This document shows positions 55,012-63,837 of a stretch of DNA of 64,000 nucleotides, piece by piece. The notes beneath the pieces were generated by a model. It saw only the letters and a program-made list of their open reading frames with translations, was not told the DNA's origin and made no database searches. The translations under genes were made by a program, and so were the position numbers. This stretch comes from Paramesorhizobium salinisoli (GTDB taxonomy: Bacteria > Pseudomonadota > Alphaproteobacteria > Rhizobiales > Rhizobiaceae): assembly GCF_003335045.1 (NCBI RefSeq), contig NZ_QOZG01000004.1:434001-498000 (forward strand), given 5' to 3'. The stretch's first letter is position 1; the number at the start of each line of letters is the position of its first letter.

Positions 55012-56276
55012 TGAGGGGTGTTCGACGCTCCTTGCGTGCCGCGGTACTAGCGATGGCTTCGTCAGCCATCGTGTTATCGGGTGGCGCGTTCTGCGCGGCG
55101 GCGGTGGCGGCCTCATCCTTGCCGGTGCTGGAGCCTTATCAGCTCGTGCGTTCGTTGCGTATGCTCCAGGACCAGGTCGTCTCCGGCAAGCCCGAGGCGC
55201 TTGCCATGCTCAACCGTGTCCTGGGGCGCATCGCGCAGCAACTACAGGCTAGCCCGCCCGAGGTCTGGTCCAAGGCGGAAAACCTTTATGCGGCGGTGGT
55301 CTATCTCCTGAATGGCGGCAATCCGGAAGTGGTGAGGGCCATTCTGACGGCTGCTCCGCCGGAGAGCCTGCCTCCGCGTCTCGTTGCCGGCGCTCTCGCC
55401 TATGCGGATGCGAATTCGGCGGAGGTGGTGCAGCAGTTCGCAGATCCGTTGCCGCCGGGTGCGCCCAACGAGCTTTTGGCCTCGATCTATCTGGTGACGT
55501 CTCCGCAAATCGCCGCGGCAGATCCTTCCCTGGCGATGAAACGCCTCGACATGGTGCGCGTTTCCGTGCCGGGCTCGTTATTCGAAGAGGCGGCGATCCG
55601 GCGCAGCCTCAAAATTGCGGCGCGGCTCGGCGATGCGGCCAAGGTGCAGGGGCTTGCGCGGAATTATCTCCAGCGCTTTTCCCGCTCGCCTTATGCGGAA
55701 GATTTCTTTGTGCAGTTCGTCGATGCGCTTCTGCAATTGAAGGACAGGATCGGGAACGAGCAAATAGCGGAGGTGGCGCGGCTTGCCAGACCGCCGGCAC
55801 GACACGCCCTCTACCTGCGCGTGGCGCGCGGCGCGCTTCTGGACGGGCAGATGGAACGTGCGCGGTTCATTTCGGCCAAGGCGGTTGAGATGGCGAAACA
55901 GCTGCGATTGGACGATACCCAGGCGAGGCTCTATTCGGCTGCGAGCAAGGCCGGGTCGATGCGCGCGCAAGACGCCGTCCGTACGCTGTCGGAGATACCA
56001 CGGGAGCGTCTGCATGAACGCGACAAACGCTTACTCGATGCTGCCGAGGCGATGGCCGGGCGGGTCGTCCGGGAGCCGGCACAGCCTGCATCCGGTTCCG
56101 CCCTGCCGCCGAAGGCCGAGGCGGCTGCGGCTTCCACTGGCGATGAAACCGATCCGACATGGGCGCGGTCGCACAGTGAGCCCGACAGGCCTGATCCAGC
56201 AGTGCAGGAGACCATGGACGATACCAAGAAGAAGCTGGCCGAAATCGACCGATTGCTGGAAAAGGCGACGCAATGA
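55008..56276 (+). CDS. motC: Periplasmic motility protein MotC
   Basis: A 422-residue secreted protein of the rhizobial MotC family: signal peptide (to about residue 35), then LEPYQLVRSLRMLQDQVVSGKPEALAMLNRVLGRIAQQL, and a helical-repeat body with SPYAEDFFVQFVDALLQLKD. MotC binds MotB in the periplasm and is needed for rotation in Sinorhizobium. The C-terminal tail is Ala/Pro-rich with a short coiled coil. It overlaps motB and fliK by four bases each. Confidence 0.92.
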   Translation: MMRGVRRSLRAAVLAMASSAIVLSGGAFCAAAVAASSLPVLEPYQLVRSLRMLQDQVVSGKPEALAMLNRVLGRIAQQLQASPPEVWSKAENLYAAVVYLLNGGNPEVVRAILTAAPPESLPPRLVAGALAYADANSAEVVQQFADPLPPGAPNELLASIYLVTSPQIAAADPSLAMKRLDMVRVSVPGSLFEEAAIRRSLKIAARLGDAAKVQGLARNYLQRFSRSPYAEDFFVQFVDALLQLKDRIGNEQIAEVARLARPPARHALYLRVARGALLDGQMERARFISAKAVEMAKQLRLDDTQARLYSAASKAGSMRAQDAVRTLSEIPRERLHERDKRLLDAAEAMAGRVVREPAQPASGSALPPKAEAAAASTGDETDPTWARSHSEPDRPDPAVQETMDDTKKKLAEIDRLLEKATQ

Positions 56277-57583
56277 CGATCAAGGATATCCTCCCGCAGA
56301 TGATGCGTTCCCTGGCGCGGCCGGCGCATGTGGACGAGGCGAGATCCAAGCTGCACGCCGGTGGGGATGCCGCCGATCTGAACCCGGCGGTAGCGTTCGA
56401 AACGCTCGTCAAGGGATTTGGCGGCAAGGCGGAAGAGCGGAGCAGCAGGATTTCGGAGGCTGAGGAAGCCGGCGACGAAGAGAAAAGCGGCGATATGCCT
56501 CCCGTCAAGGAATCGCCGCCCATCTCGGCCATTGCCGCACAAGCCATGCTCTCGTTCGATCCCTCGCGGATCAAGCAGGTGGAGGCGGCGACGGCTGCGG
56601 GGAATTCGGCAGATGCTTTAGCCATCGATGTGGACGACGCCGGAAAGCCCGGAGCAGGCCGTCCAGATATGGGCGATGAAATTCTTGTCGATGAAAGCGC
56701 CGATGCGGAACTGTATGGCACGAAGGCCGATGGAAAAACGGCGAAACCGGGAGATATGGCGGCTGTGCCTGTTACAACCCGGCAGGAAAAGGGCCACCCT
56801 GCTCCCGATGGAACGGACAAGCCGGATGACAAAACGCCGGTGCCTGTTTCGACCGACGACAAAATTGCCTCATCGGGTGGAGGTGAGGGAAATCGGCGCC
56901 AGGATGCTGCGAAAGCCGATCCAAGCGCTTCCAAGCCTGACCTAAAGGAGCCGGCTGTCAAAGGACGTGGTGGCGAGGCTGCCGATAGTGGCGCGATGAC
57001 GCCAAACACGCAAAATCGGCCCGGCGGAGCCAACAGTTCCCCTGGCCTGGCGAATGCCGCGGCTGCGCCGGTAAAGCAGGCAATCCATATCGCCGGCGTG
57101 GAAATCGTCTCGGAGCGCAGCTACGGGACGGTGAAGACCCTTAACATCCGGCTGCAGCCGCTCGATCTTGGGACCGTTACCGCCAGGTTGCGGATGGTCC
57201 CTGACGGCATGCAGGTAGAGCTGGTGGCGGACAGGCGCGAGACGGCGGACCGGCTTGCGGCCGACCGGGATATGTTGGGCAAAGCGCTGCAGTCGGTGGG
57301 GCTGAGCGACAATGCCGTCGTCGCCATCACGGTGACGGAACGCGGAAATCCCGCCACCTCCAATGCAGCAGGCAACCAGGCGGGACAGCAGAATTTCACC
57401 GCTCAAGATCAGACCGGTGGGCGTAACGGAGGGCATCCGCAGGCCACTATGCAGGGAGAAGGCAATGGCAATCGTGATCAGCGCCGAACGTGGAATTCGG
57501 ACGATCAGGCGCAGGCGAACGCTCCAGCTTCGCCTCTGGATCCGCGTGGTGGCCGCCGTCTGTCTCGCGGCATTGTCGTCTAG
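56273..57583 (+). CDS. fliK: Flagellar hook-length control protein FliK
   Basis: A 436-residue protein of variable sequence: the first two thirds is charged and repetitive (Asp/Lys/Pro/Ala), as expected for the ruler region. The C-terminal domain LNIRLQPLDLGTVTARLRMVPDGMQVELVADRRETADRLAADRDMLGKALQSVGL (about 285-340) is the conserved Flg_hook fold that signals FlhB. In rhizobia the gene was called motD. Its last 119 bases overlap the next gene. Confidence 0.9.
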   Translation: MTIKDILPQMMRSLARPAHVDEARSKLHAGGDAADLNPAVAFETLVKGFGGKAEERSSRISEAEEAGDEEKSGDMPPVKESPPISAIAAQAMLSFDPSRIKQVEAATAAGNSADALAIDVDDAGKPGAGRPDMGDEILVDESADAELYGTKADGKTAKPGDMAAVPVTTRQEKGHPAPDGTDKPDDKTPVPVSTDDKIASSGGGEGNRRQDAAKADPSASKPDLKEPAVKGRGGEAADSGAMTPNTQNRPGGANSSPGLANAAAAPVKQAIHIAGVEIVSERSYGTVKTLNIRLQPLDLGTVTARLRMVPDGMQVELVADRRETADRLAADRDMLGKALQSVGLSDNAVVAITVTERGNPATSNAAGNQAGQQNFTAQDQTGGRNGGHPQATMQGEGNGNRDQRRTWNSDDQAQANAPASPLDPRGGRRLSRGIVV

Positions 57584-58109
57584 CATCCTTGCACTGGGGG
57601 CAGGGCCGGCGCGGGCGGAAAATGTCTGCGAACGCGAAATGCACAAGGCCTCTGCCAAATACGGAGTCCCGATCGGCATTCTCTACGCCGTCGGCCTGAC
57701 GGAAACCGGGCGCAAGAACTCGCTGCAGCCCTATGCGATGAACATCGAGGGGCGGGCGGAATTCTTCCCCACGGCCGCCGCCGCATTGGCTGGGTTCGAT
57801 CAGGCAAGGCGTCAGGGGGCCAAGCTGATCGACCTTGGCTGCATGCAGATCAACCATTATTTCCACGGCAAGGAATTCTCATCGGTTGCACAGATGCTGC
57901 TGCCAAGGGCGAATGTCGACTACGCCGCACGCTTCCTGAAGCAGCTTCGCGCCCGCGAAGGCAACTGGACCCTCGCTGTCGCCCGCTATCATGCTGGACC
58001 AAACAATGACCCTGCCCAGAAGAAATATGTTTGCCGGGTAATGGAAAACATGGTGGCGACGGGTTTCGGAAACTGGACTCCCCAAGCGCGCGGCTTCTGC
58101 CACGCCTGA
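57465..58109 (+). CDS. Flagellar-cluster lytic transglycosylase
   Basis: A 214-residue secreted SLT-domain enzyme that cleaves peptidoglycan glycan strands, probably to let the rod through the wall. A signal peptide ends near ARA-ENVC; the SLT core holds YGVPIGILYAVGLTETG (catalytic Glu) and IDLGCMQINHYFH, then AVARYHAGPNND. The ATG at 57465 has an AGGGAGAAGG site inside fliK, so the two share 119 bases in different frames. It likely does the muramidase job that FlgJ does elsewhere. Confidence 0.9.
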   Translation: MAIVISAERGIRTIRRRRTLQLRLWIRVVAAVCLAALSSSILALGAGPARAENVCEREMHKASAKYGVPIGILYAVGLTETGRKNSLQPYAMNIEGRAEFFPTAAAALAGFDQARRQGAKLIDLGCMQINHYFHGKEFSSVAQMLLPRANVDYAARFLKQLRAREGNWTLAVARYHAGPNNDPAQKKYVCRVMENMVATGFGNWTPQARGFCHA

Positions 58110-58342
58110 GCGTAACGTCTTGTTATGAATCGTGAAAGCCAGCTACTGTTAACGTTTTGTAAAGCTCTATAGGGTACTGACCAAGCTCCTGCGGCGATCG
58201 CATTTGGTTTGATTTGTTGCTCCGTAGATATCAATGGTTCTTCCCCACTAAATTGCTCCCTATAAATTGGGATTGTTGTCGAGTCATCGCGCCAGTTAGT
58301 TGTTGTTCCCACGGGGTAACATACTGATTCGGAGGCGGGCCG
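58110..58342 (+). promoter_or_regulatory. ftcR upstream region
   Basis: 233 bases without a gene. GTTAA-N7-TAAA at 58147-58162 is the same CtrA-like spacing found upstream of flgB, about 180 bases before ftcR. The flagellar box seen at other units is absent, which would fit control from above FtcR. No clear terminator is visible. Confidence 0.5.
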
Positions 58343-59014
58343 ATGATTGTGGTTGTGGACGAACGCAATCTAGTCACTAGTGGGTATTCTGCCTGGTTTG
58401 GGCGGGAAGGGATTTCAACGACCGGGTTCTCTCCGGCCGATTTCGGCGATTGGGTTGATACGGTCGCGCAGAGCGATATTCTGGCTGTCGAGGCCTTTCT
58501 GATTGGTGAGTGCTCCAATCGCAATCATCTCCCGATCAAGATACGCGAACGCTGCTCGGCTCCGGTCATTGCCGTCAATGAGACGCAATCGCTTGAGCAC
58601 ACGTTGGAATTGTTCCAGTCGGGTGTGGACGATGTGGTCCGCAAGCCGGTTCACGTCCGCGAGATCCTGGCGCGTATCAACGCCATCCGCCGCCGTGCGG
58701 GCGTAGATGTTTCGGGAATTCAGGTCGGGCCGATCCGGGTTTTCTCGGATGGGCGCGATCCGCAGATCAACGGGATGGAGTTTCTGCTCCCGCGCCGCGA
58801 ACGGCGGATTCTCGAATATCTCATCGCTAATCGCGGCCGCAGGCTCAACAAGACGCAGATATTCAACGCGATCTACGGAATCTTCGATAGCGAAGTCGAG
58901 GAAAACGTCGTTGAAAGTCATATCAGCAAGCTGCGCAAGAAACTGAGGGAAGCGCTGGGCTTCGATCCCATCGATTCGAAGCGCTTCCTCGGCTACTGCA
59001 TCAATATCGAGTAG
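58343..59014 (+). CDS. ftcR: Flagellar response regulator FtcR (Rem-like)
   Basis: A 223-residue OmpR/PhoB-type regulator, the master regulator of flagellar genes in Brucella. The receiver (1-120) is unusual: VVVDERN keeps one acid, but the phosphate-acceptor position (DILAVEAF) is Glu50, not Asp; Lys in RKPV is kept. The winged helix (about 128-220) has [31 protein letters not shown] and [15 protein letters not shown]. No sensor kinase gene is nearby. A CGGAGGCGG site precedes the ATG. Confidence 0.94.
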   Translation: MIVVVDERNLVTSGYSAWFGREGISTTGFSPADFGDWVDTVAQSDILAVEAFLIGECSNRNHLPIKIRERCSAPVIAVNETQSLEHTLELFQSGVDDVVRKPVHVREILARINAIRRRAGVDVSGIQVGPIRVFSDGRDPQINGMEFLLPRRERRILEYLIANRGRRLNKTQIFNAIYGIFDSEVEENVVESHISKLRKKLREALGFDPIDSKRFLGYCINIE

Positions 59015-59094
59015 CTGAACGGGGCCGGCCCTGCATTGATCGGCCCTCACTTATCCATCCTGCTTCCAGAAAATCGTGAGTGATTCAGAACAGG

Positions 59095-59118
59095 TTCACG
59101 CAAGGGTCGTGAGCTAGC
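59095..59118 (+). promoter_or_regulatory. Flagellar box upstream of flgE
   Basis: TTCACGCAAG (59095-59104), ten bases, then TAGC (59115-59118), ending 34 bases before the flgE start. It matches the spacing at fliF, flgB and motA. Confidence 0.65.
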
Positions 59119-59152
59119 ATCGATTCAGGAATCCTCACATCAGGAGATGTAA

Positions 59153-60403
59153 ATGAGCCTTTATGGGATGATGCGCACTGGTGTTTCCGGCATGAATGCC
59201 CAGGTCAACCGGTTGTCGGCCGTCGCGGAAAACATCGCCAATGCCAGCACCGTCGGCTACAAGCGCGCCAGCACGCAGTTTTCCTCGCTCGTACTGCCGA
59301 GCTCGGATGGCCAGTACAATTCCGGAAGCGTCAAAACCGAAGTGCGCTACGGGATATCCGACCAGGGCGGCATCCGCTCCACGGCATCATCGACCGACCT
59401 TGCCATTGACGGAAATGGTTTTTTTGTTGTCAGCAATGCCGATGGCACGCCCTACCTGACCCGCGCCGGATCGTTCGTGAAGGATTCCGTTGGCAATCTC
59501 GTCAACACGTCTGGCTACTACCTGATGGGTTATCCCGTCGTCGACGGCAAGGTGAACAACGTTGCGAACGGCTTCCAGGGGCTGGAGAAGATCAACATAG
59601 ACCAGATGGATCTGGTTGCCGATCCGAGCCGGACAGGCAAGTTTACCGTCAATCTTCCGGCTAACGCTGAAGTTGTTCCCGCACCCCGGGCCGGAGACAA
59701 TTTGGTGGATTCAAAATTCACCGCCAAGACCTCACTGGTATCCTACGACAATCTCGGCAATCCTGTCGTTCTCGACGTCTATTTCAGTAAAATAGCCGAC
59801 AATACCTGGCAGGTCGCGGTTTACGACGCCAAGGGGCGGGCCGCAAACGGCGGCTTTCCCTACGCGTCAGCTGCGCTCACCACCCCGACGATGGCGTTTG
59901 ACGCGACGACCGGCAAACTGACATCGGCCGGCAATGTGGCGATCGCCATCCCGGGGGGGCAGACGCTCGACCTCGATCTTTCGTCGACCAAGCAGCTTGC
60001 CGGCGATTACACCGTGTACGAGGCGAATATCGATGGCAGGTCGCCGAGCGCCATCGAAAGCGTCGATATCGACCCGAACGGTTCCGTCGTGGCCCGCTAC
60101 GAGAACGGAACCCAGCGCGAGATCTACCGCATCGCGCTCGGCAATGTGGCGAGCCCGGACAGGATGGAAGTGCTGAGCGGCAACGTATTCGCGCCGAGCG
60201 CCGATTCCGGCGATGTCCAGCTCGGTTTTCCCAAAAGCGGCGGGATGGGCAGCATTTCTTCGGGCGCACTCGAGGAATCCAATGCCGATATCGCCGAAGA
60301 GCTCACTGAAATGATCGAGGCACAGCGCAGCTACACCGCCAATTCCAAAGCCTTCCAGACGGGCGCGGATTTGATGGACGTGCTGGTCAACCTGAAGAGA
60401 TAG
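59153..60403 (+). CDS. flgE: Flagellar hook protein FlgE
   Basis: A 416-residue hook subunit: MRTGVSGMNAQVNRLSAVAENIANASTVGYKRASTQF at the start, a YDNLGNPVVLDVYF middle segment and EESNADIAEELTEMIEAQRSYTANSKAFQTGADLMD at the end. Length is normal for the rhizobial type. It starts the flgE-flgK-flgL operon, with a CAGGAG site. Confidence 0.95.
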   Translation: MSLYGMMRTGVSGMNAQVNRLSAVAENIANASTVGYKRASTQFSSLVLPSSDGQYNSGSVKTEVRYGISDQGGIRSTASSTDLAIDGNGFFVVSNADGTPYLTRAGSFVKDSVGNLVNTSGYYLMGYPVVDGKVNNVANGFQGLEKINIDQMDLVADPSRTGKFTVNLPANAEVVPAPRAGDNLVDSKFTAKTSLVSYDNLGNPVVLDVYFSKIADNTWQVAVYDAKGRAANGGFPYASAALTTPTMAFDATTGKLTSAGNVAIAIPGGQTLDLDLSSTKQLAGDYTVYEANIDGRSPSAIESVDIDPNGSVVARYENGTQREIYRIALGNVASPDRMEVLSGNVFAPSADSGDVQLGFPKSGGMGSISSGALEESNADIAEELTEMIEAQRSYTANSKAFQTGADLMDVLVNLKR

Positions 60404-60434
60404 CCCTTCTAATATGGGCGGGATTGGATAGAGG

Positions 60435-61847
60435 ATGTCACTAAGTTCTGCATTGCTTACGGCCCAGAGTTCTCTCAAAGCTACGTCGAAGCAGACGGCG
60501 CTGGCATCTCGGAACATTGCGGGCTCAAGCGATCCAAACTATGTCAAGCGCACGGGCTCCCTGGTCTCGGGGGCCCATGGCTCGGTCTATGTGAACGTCG
60601 GTCGTTCGGCTGACGAGGCGCTGCTGACACGCTATATCCAAGCCAACAGCCTGAACGCATCGTCGAGCACGCTCGCAACCGGGCTCGGCCGTTTGTCTGC
60701 GCTCTATTCGGCGGATGACTATTCCGGCTCGCCCGCGGCGCTCATAGGCGATCTGCGCGATGCGTTGCAGATTTACGCCACCCAGCCCGGCCAGAGCACG
60801 ACGGCCGGCGATAGCGTTGTCGACAAGGCCGTGGCGCTTGCAAAAGCGCTCAACGAGGGTACGGCGCAAGTCCAGAAGCTGCGCGCCGATGCCGATGCGG
60901 ACATCGCCAATTCTGTCGACAACGTCAATGAATTGCTGGCGAAGTTCGAAGAGGTGAACAGCCGCATCGTCAACGGCACAAGGTCGGGCGACGACATATC
61001 GGACTTTCTCGATCAGCGCGATTCGCTTCTCAAACAGTTGTCAGGTGAGATCGGCATCACCACCATGACACGCGCCGACAACGACATGGTTATTTTCGCC
61101 GAAACCGGTGTGACCCTGTTCGAAAAAACCGCGCGCAAGGTGAGCTTCGAGCCGACGACGGCCTTTGCCGCCGGGACCGGCGGTAACAATGTCTATGTGG
61201 ATGGCGTGCCGCTCTCGCACAGCACCTTCGAGCAACCCTACGGGACGGGGCGCTTGAGCGGTCTCCTGCAGTTGCGCGATCAGATCGCCCCTCAATATCA
61301 AAACCAGCTTGATGAGATAGCCCGAGGGCTCATCGACATCTTCTCCGAGGAGGGCGGCCAGACTGGGCTCTTTAGTTCCTCCGGTTCGTTCTCGGAACCT
61401 GGCATTGCGGGGAAGGTTCATGTCCCCTCGGAATATATCCGTTCCGAAGGTGGCAGTTCGGAATTGCTGCGTGACGGACATGGCGATATCTACAACCCGG
61501 ATAACGCTTCGGGCTTCTCGGGCCGTTTGCAGCAACTGATTGGACTTGTCGCGGAAAAGCGCAGCTTCGATTCCGCTGTGGGCGGAGGAACCAACCTCAG
61601 CATCATCGATTACAGCAGCGCTTCGACAAGTTGGCTTGAAAGCCAGCGCAAGGCCGCAGCGGATAGCGAGAGCTATAATTCCACGGTCTCATCGCGTGCG
61701 GAGCAGGCGCTCTCCAACGCCACCGGCGTCGATATCAACGAGGAGATGGCTCTCCTCCTCCAACTCGAACAATCCTTTCAGGCGTCAAGCCGGGTTCTGT
61801 CAACCGTCGGCTCGATGCTCGACGATCTTCTCAATGCGGTGAGATAA
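60435..61847 (+). CDS. flgK: Hook-filament junction protein FlgK
   Basis: A 470-residue hook-associated protein 1: SALLTAQSSLKATSKQTALASRNIAGSSDPNYVKRTG at the N-terminus and ATGVDINEEMALLLQLEQSFQASSRVLSTVGSMLDDLLNAV at the end. GTSRSGDD-like NSRIVNGTRSGDDISDFLDQRDSLLKQLSGE is the central HAP1 signature. It is 31 bases after flgE and 2 bases before flgL. Confidence 0.95.
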   Translation: MSLSSALLTAQSSLKATSKQTALASRNIAGSSDPNYVKRTGSLVSGAHGSVYVNVGRSADEALLTRYIQANSLNASSSTLATGLGRLSALYSADDYSGSPAALIGDLRDALQIYATQPGQSTTAGDSVVDKAVALAKALNEGTAQVQKLRADADADIANSVDNVNELLAKFEEVNSRIVNGTRSGDDISDFLDQRDSLLKQLSGEIGITTMTRADNDMVIFAETGVTLFEKTARKVSFEPTTAFAAGTGGNNVYVDGVPLSHSTFEQPYGTGRLSGLLQLRDQIAPQYQNQLDEIARGLIDIFSEEGGQTGLFSSSGSFSEPGIAGKVHVPSEYIRSEGGSSELLRDGHGDIYNPDNASGFSGRLQQLIGLVAEKRSFDSAVGGGTNLSIIDYSSASTSWLESQRKAAADSESYNSTVSSRAEQALSNATGVDINEEMALLLQLEQSFQASSRVLSTVGSMLDDLLNAVR

Positions 61848-61849
61848 TC

Positions 61850-62899
61850 ATGAAGGCTCAGTCAGTTTCGTCCTACGCTCTCTCAAATGCCTTGCGTTCA
61901 GTTGTCTCCAAGGCACAGACGGAATTGTTGAAGGCGCAGCAGGAAGCAACCACCGGTACAGTCTTCGATGTGGGGTTGGCGCTTGGCGCACGGTCCGGCC
62001 AGACTATTTCGCTGCGCAAGGAATATGATCGGCTGTCGTCGCTCACCGAGATGAACAATTTGATATCCCAGCGGATGAGGACATCGCAGACGGCGATTGG
62101 CAGCGTCATCGGCCAAGCTCAAAACTTCCTGGCCAATCTGGCAGGCGCGACCTCGACGGTGGAAGGAAAAACCACGATTGTCCAGAGCGCGAAATCGGCG
62201 CTCCAGACCACGACAGGCCTTCTCAACAGCAGCTATGCCGGCGAGTTCATTTTCGCCGGCGTCAACACCGATGTGAAGCCGCTTGGTGATTATTTCGGGG
62301 ATGGCAGCACTGCCAGGTCGGCTGTTCAGGAGGCTTTCGAAAATCATTTCGGTTTTGCGACGGATGCGCCTCAAGTGGCTGGCATTTCCGCGTCGGACAT
62401 GGAAGCGTTTCTCGGAACGGCGTTTGCGGCTGAATTCAGCGAAGCGAACTGGAGCAGCAACTGGTCATCGGCGTCGAGCACAGTCATCAAGAGCCGCATC
62501 GCGCCGACTGAACTCACGGAGACTTCGGTGAGCGCCAATGCGGAAGGCTTCCGCAAAGTGGCAATGAGCTTCACCATGGTAGCCGAGCTTGGCGATATCG
62601 GCCTTAACGACAGCGCGTTTTCCGCATTGATCAACAAGGCGCTCGGTACGACGACTGAAGCGATCACAGCGGTTTCGCAGTCGCAATCCGCACTCGGGAT
62701 CGCCCAGGCCCGGACGACGAACGCCAATACGCGCATCGCGGCGCAGATCAACATTCTCAACAGCTCGGTTCGCGATCTCGAAGCGGTCGATCCCTATGAG
62801 GCAGCGACGCGTGTCAGTGCGCTGATGTCGCAGATCGAGACCTCCTATGCGATGACCACTAGGCTCATGGGTATGAGTCTTCTCAACTACTTGAAGTGA
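61850..62899 (+). CDS. flgL: Hook-filament junction protein FlgL
   Basis: A 349-residue hook-associated protein 3, related to flagellin: LRSVVSKAQTELLKAQQEATTGTVFDVGLALGARSGQTISLRKEYDRL at the start and DPYEAATRVSALMSQIETSYAMTTRLMGMSLLNYLK at the end. NSSYAGEFIFAGVNTDVKPL is the conserved middle. It ends the flgEKL unit. Confidence 0.94.
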   Translation: MKAQSVSSYALSNALRSVVSKAQTELLKAQQEATTGTVFDVGLALGARSGQTISLRKEYDRLSSLTEMNNLISQRMRTSQTAIGSVIGQAQNFLANLAGATSTVEGKTTIVQSAKSALQTTTGLLNSSYAGEFIFAGVNTDVKPLGDYFGDGSTARSAVQEAFENHFGFATDAPQVAGISASDMEAFLGTAFAAEFSEANWSSNWSSASSTVIKSRIAPTELTETSVSANAEGFRKVAMSFTMVAELGDIGLNDSAFSALINKALGTTTEAITAVSQSQSALGIAQARTTNANTRIAAQINILNSSVRDLEAVDPYEAATRVSALMSQIETSYAMTTRLMGMSLLNYLK

Positions 62900-62995
62900 T
62901 AAAATCAGGTAATGATTCAACAAATTAAAGTATCGATTCACGCTAGTCCTAAAGTAAAGCATTAGAGTTATTTGCTGGAATGCCCCGGAGATCAA

Positions 62996-63340
62996 ATGTA
63001 TCAATCGCGCTATGAAGATGTGATGAATGATGACACGGCAAGCGCCAAGGAACGCGAACGCCTGCTCTTCGATCGTTGCATCGAAATGCTCTGTACTGCA
63101 CGCGAACACGGAGCATCATCCAGGGAAGGTATCGACGCCGCTTATTTCACGATGCAATTGTGGACGACTCTCATCGAAGATCTCGGCAGTGTTGAAAATG
63201 CACTGCCTCAGGAACTCAAAGCCGCGATCATTTCCATTGGCATTTTCATTCTCAAGGAAATGGAGCGGATAAGGCAGGGCGAATCCGACGATTATGATTC
63301 CGTCATCGATATCACCCGCACGATCAGGGACAGTCTTTAG
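62996..63340 (+). CDS. flaF: Flagellin synthesis regulator FlaF
   Basis: A 114-residue FlaF protein: [34 protein letters not shown] and [39 protein letters not shown] are typical. In alphaproteobacteria FlaF works with FlbT to set flagellin output after transcription. The ATG at 62996 has a GGAG site. It is 96 bases after flgL, so it may have its own promoter. It lies 2 bases before flbT. Confidence 0.92.
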   Translation: MYQSRYEDVMNDDTASAKERERLLFDRCIEMLCTAREHGASSREGIDAAYFTMQLWTTLIEDLGSVENALPQELKAAIISIGIFILKEMERIRQGESDDYDSVIDITRTIRDSL

Positions 63341-63342
63341 AA

Positions 63343-63837
63343 ATGGCACCGGCTTCCAAAAATACCATCCGTCTTTCGCTACGGGCGGGAGAGAAGATCT
63401 ATATCAACGGGGCTGTTCTTCGCGCCGACCGCAAGGTTTCGCTCGAGCTGTTGAACGACGCGACCTTTCTTCTGGAGGGTCACGTTCTTCAGCCGGAGCA
63501 AACGACCACGCCGCTGCGCCAACTCTATTTTGCCGCCCAGATCATGCTGATCAATCCGGCCATCGGTTCGGAAGCCCGGGAGACATTCCAGGCCATGCTA
63601 AAGGCAACACTGAGCACTTTCGAGGATGTCGAGATCCTGAAGGGATTGAAGCTCATCGACGAGCTCGTTCATCAAAATCGTGTCTTTGAAGCGCTAAAGA
63701 CCCTGCGTAATCTCTATCCCGACGAAGCAAGAATTATGGGCGGCAAAGACATCGGGGTACCCGGGGGTATTGGAGATACGGGGGATATCGGACGTGAACC
63801 TGGAATTCTGACCCGGCCTGTGGAGGCAATGGCATGA
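63343..63837 (+). CDS. flbT: Flagellin post-transcriptional regulator FlbT
   Basis: A 164-residue FlbT protein: [63 protein letters not shown] is the family core. In Caulobacter FlbT represses flagellin messenger; in Brucella it is reported as an activator that contacts the fliC leader. A Gly-rich tail ([14 protein letters not shown]) follows the core. It overlaps flgD by four bases (ATGA). Confidence 0.93.
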   Translation: MAPASKNTIRLSLRAGEKIYINGAVLRADRKVSLELLNDATFLLEGHVLQPEQTTTPLRQLYFAAQIMLINPAIGSEARETFQAMLKATLSTFEDVEILKGLKLIDELVHQNRVFEALKTLRNLYPDEARIMGGKDIGVPGGIGDTGDIGREPGILTRPVEAMA

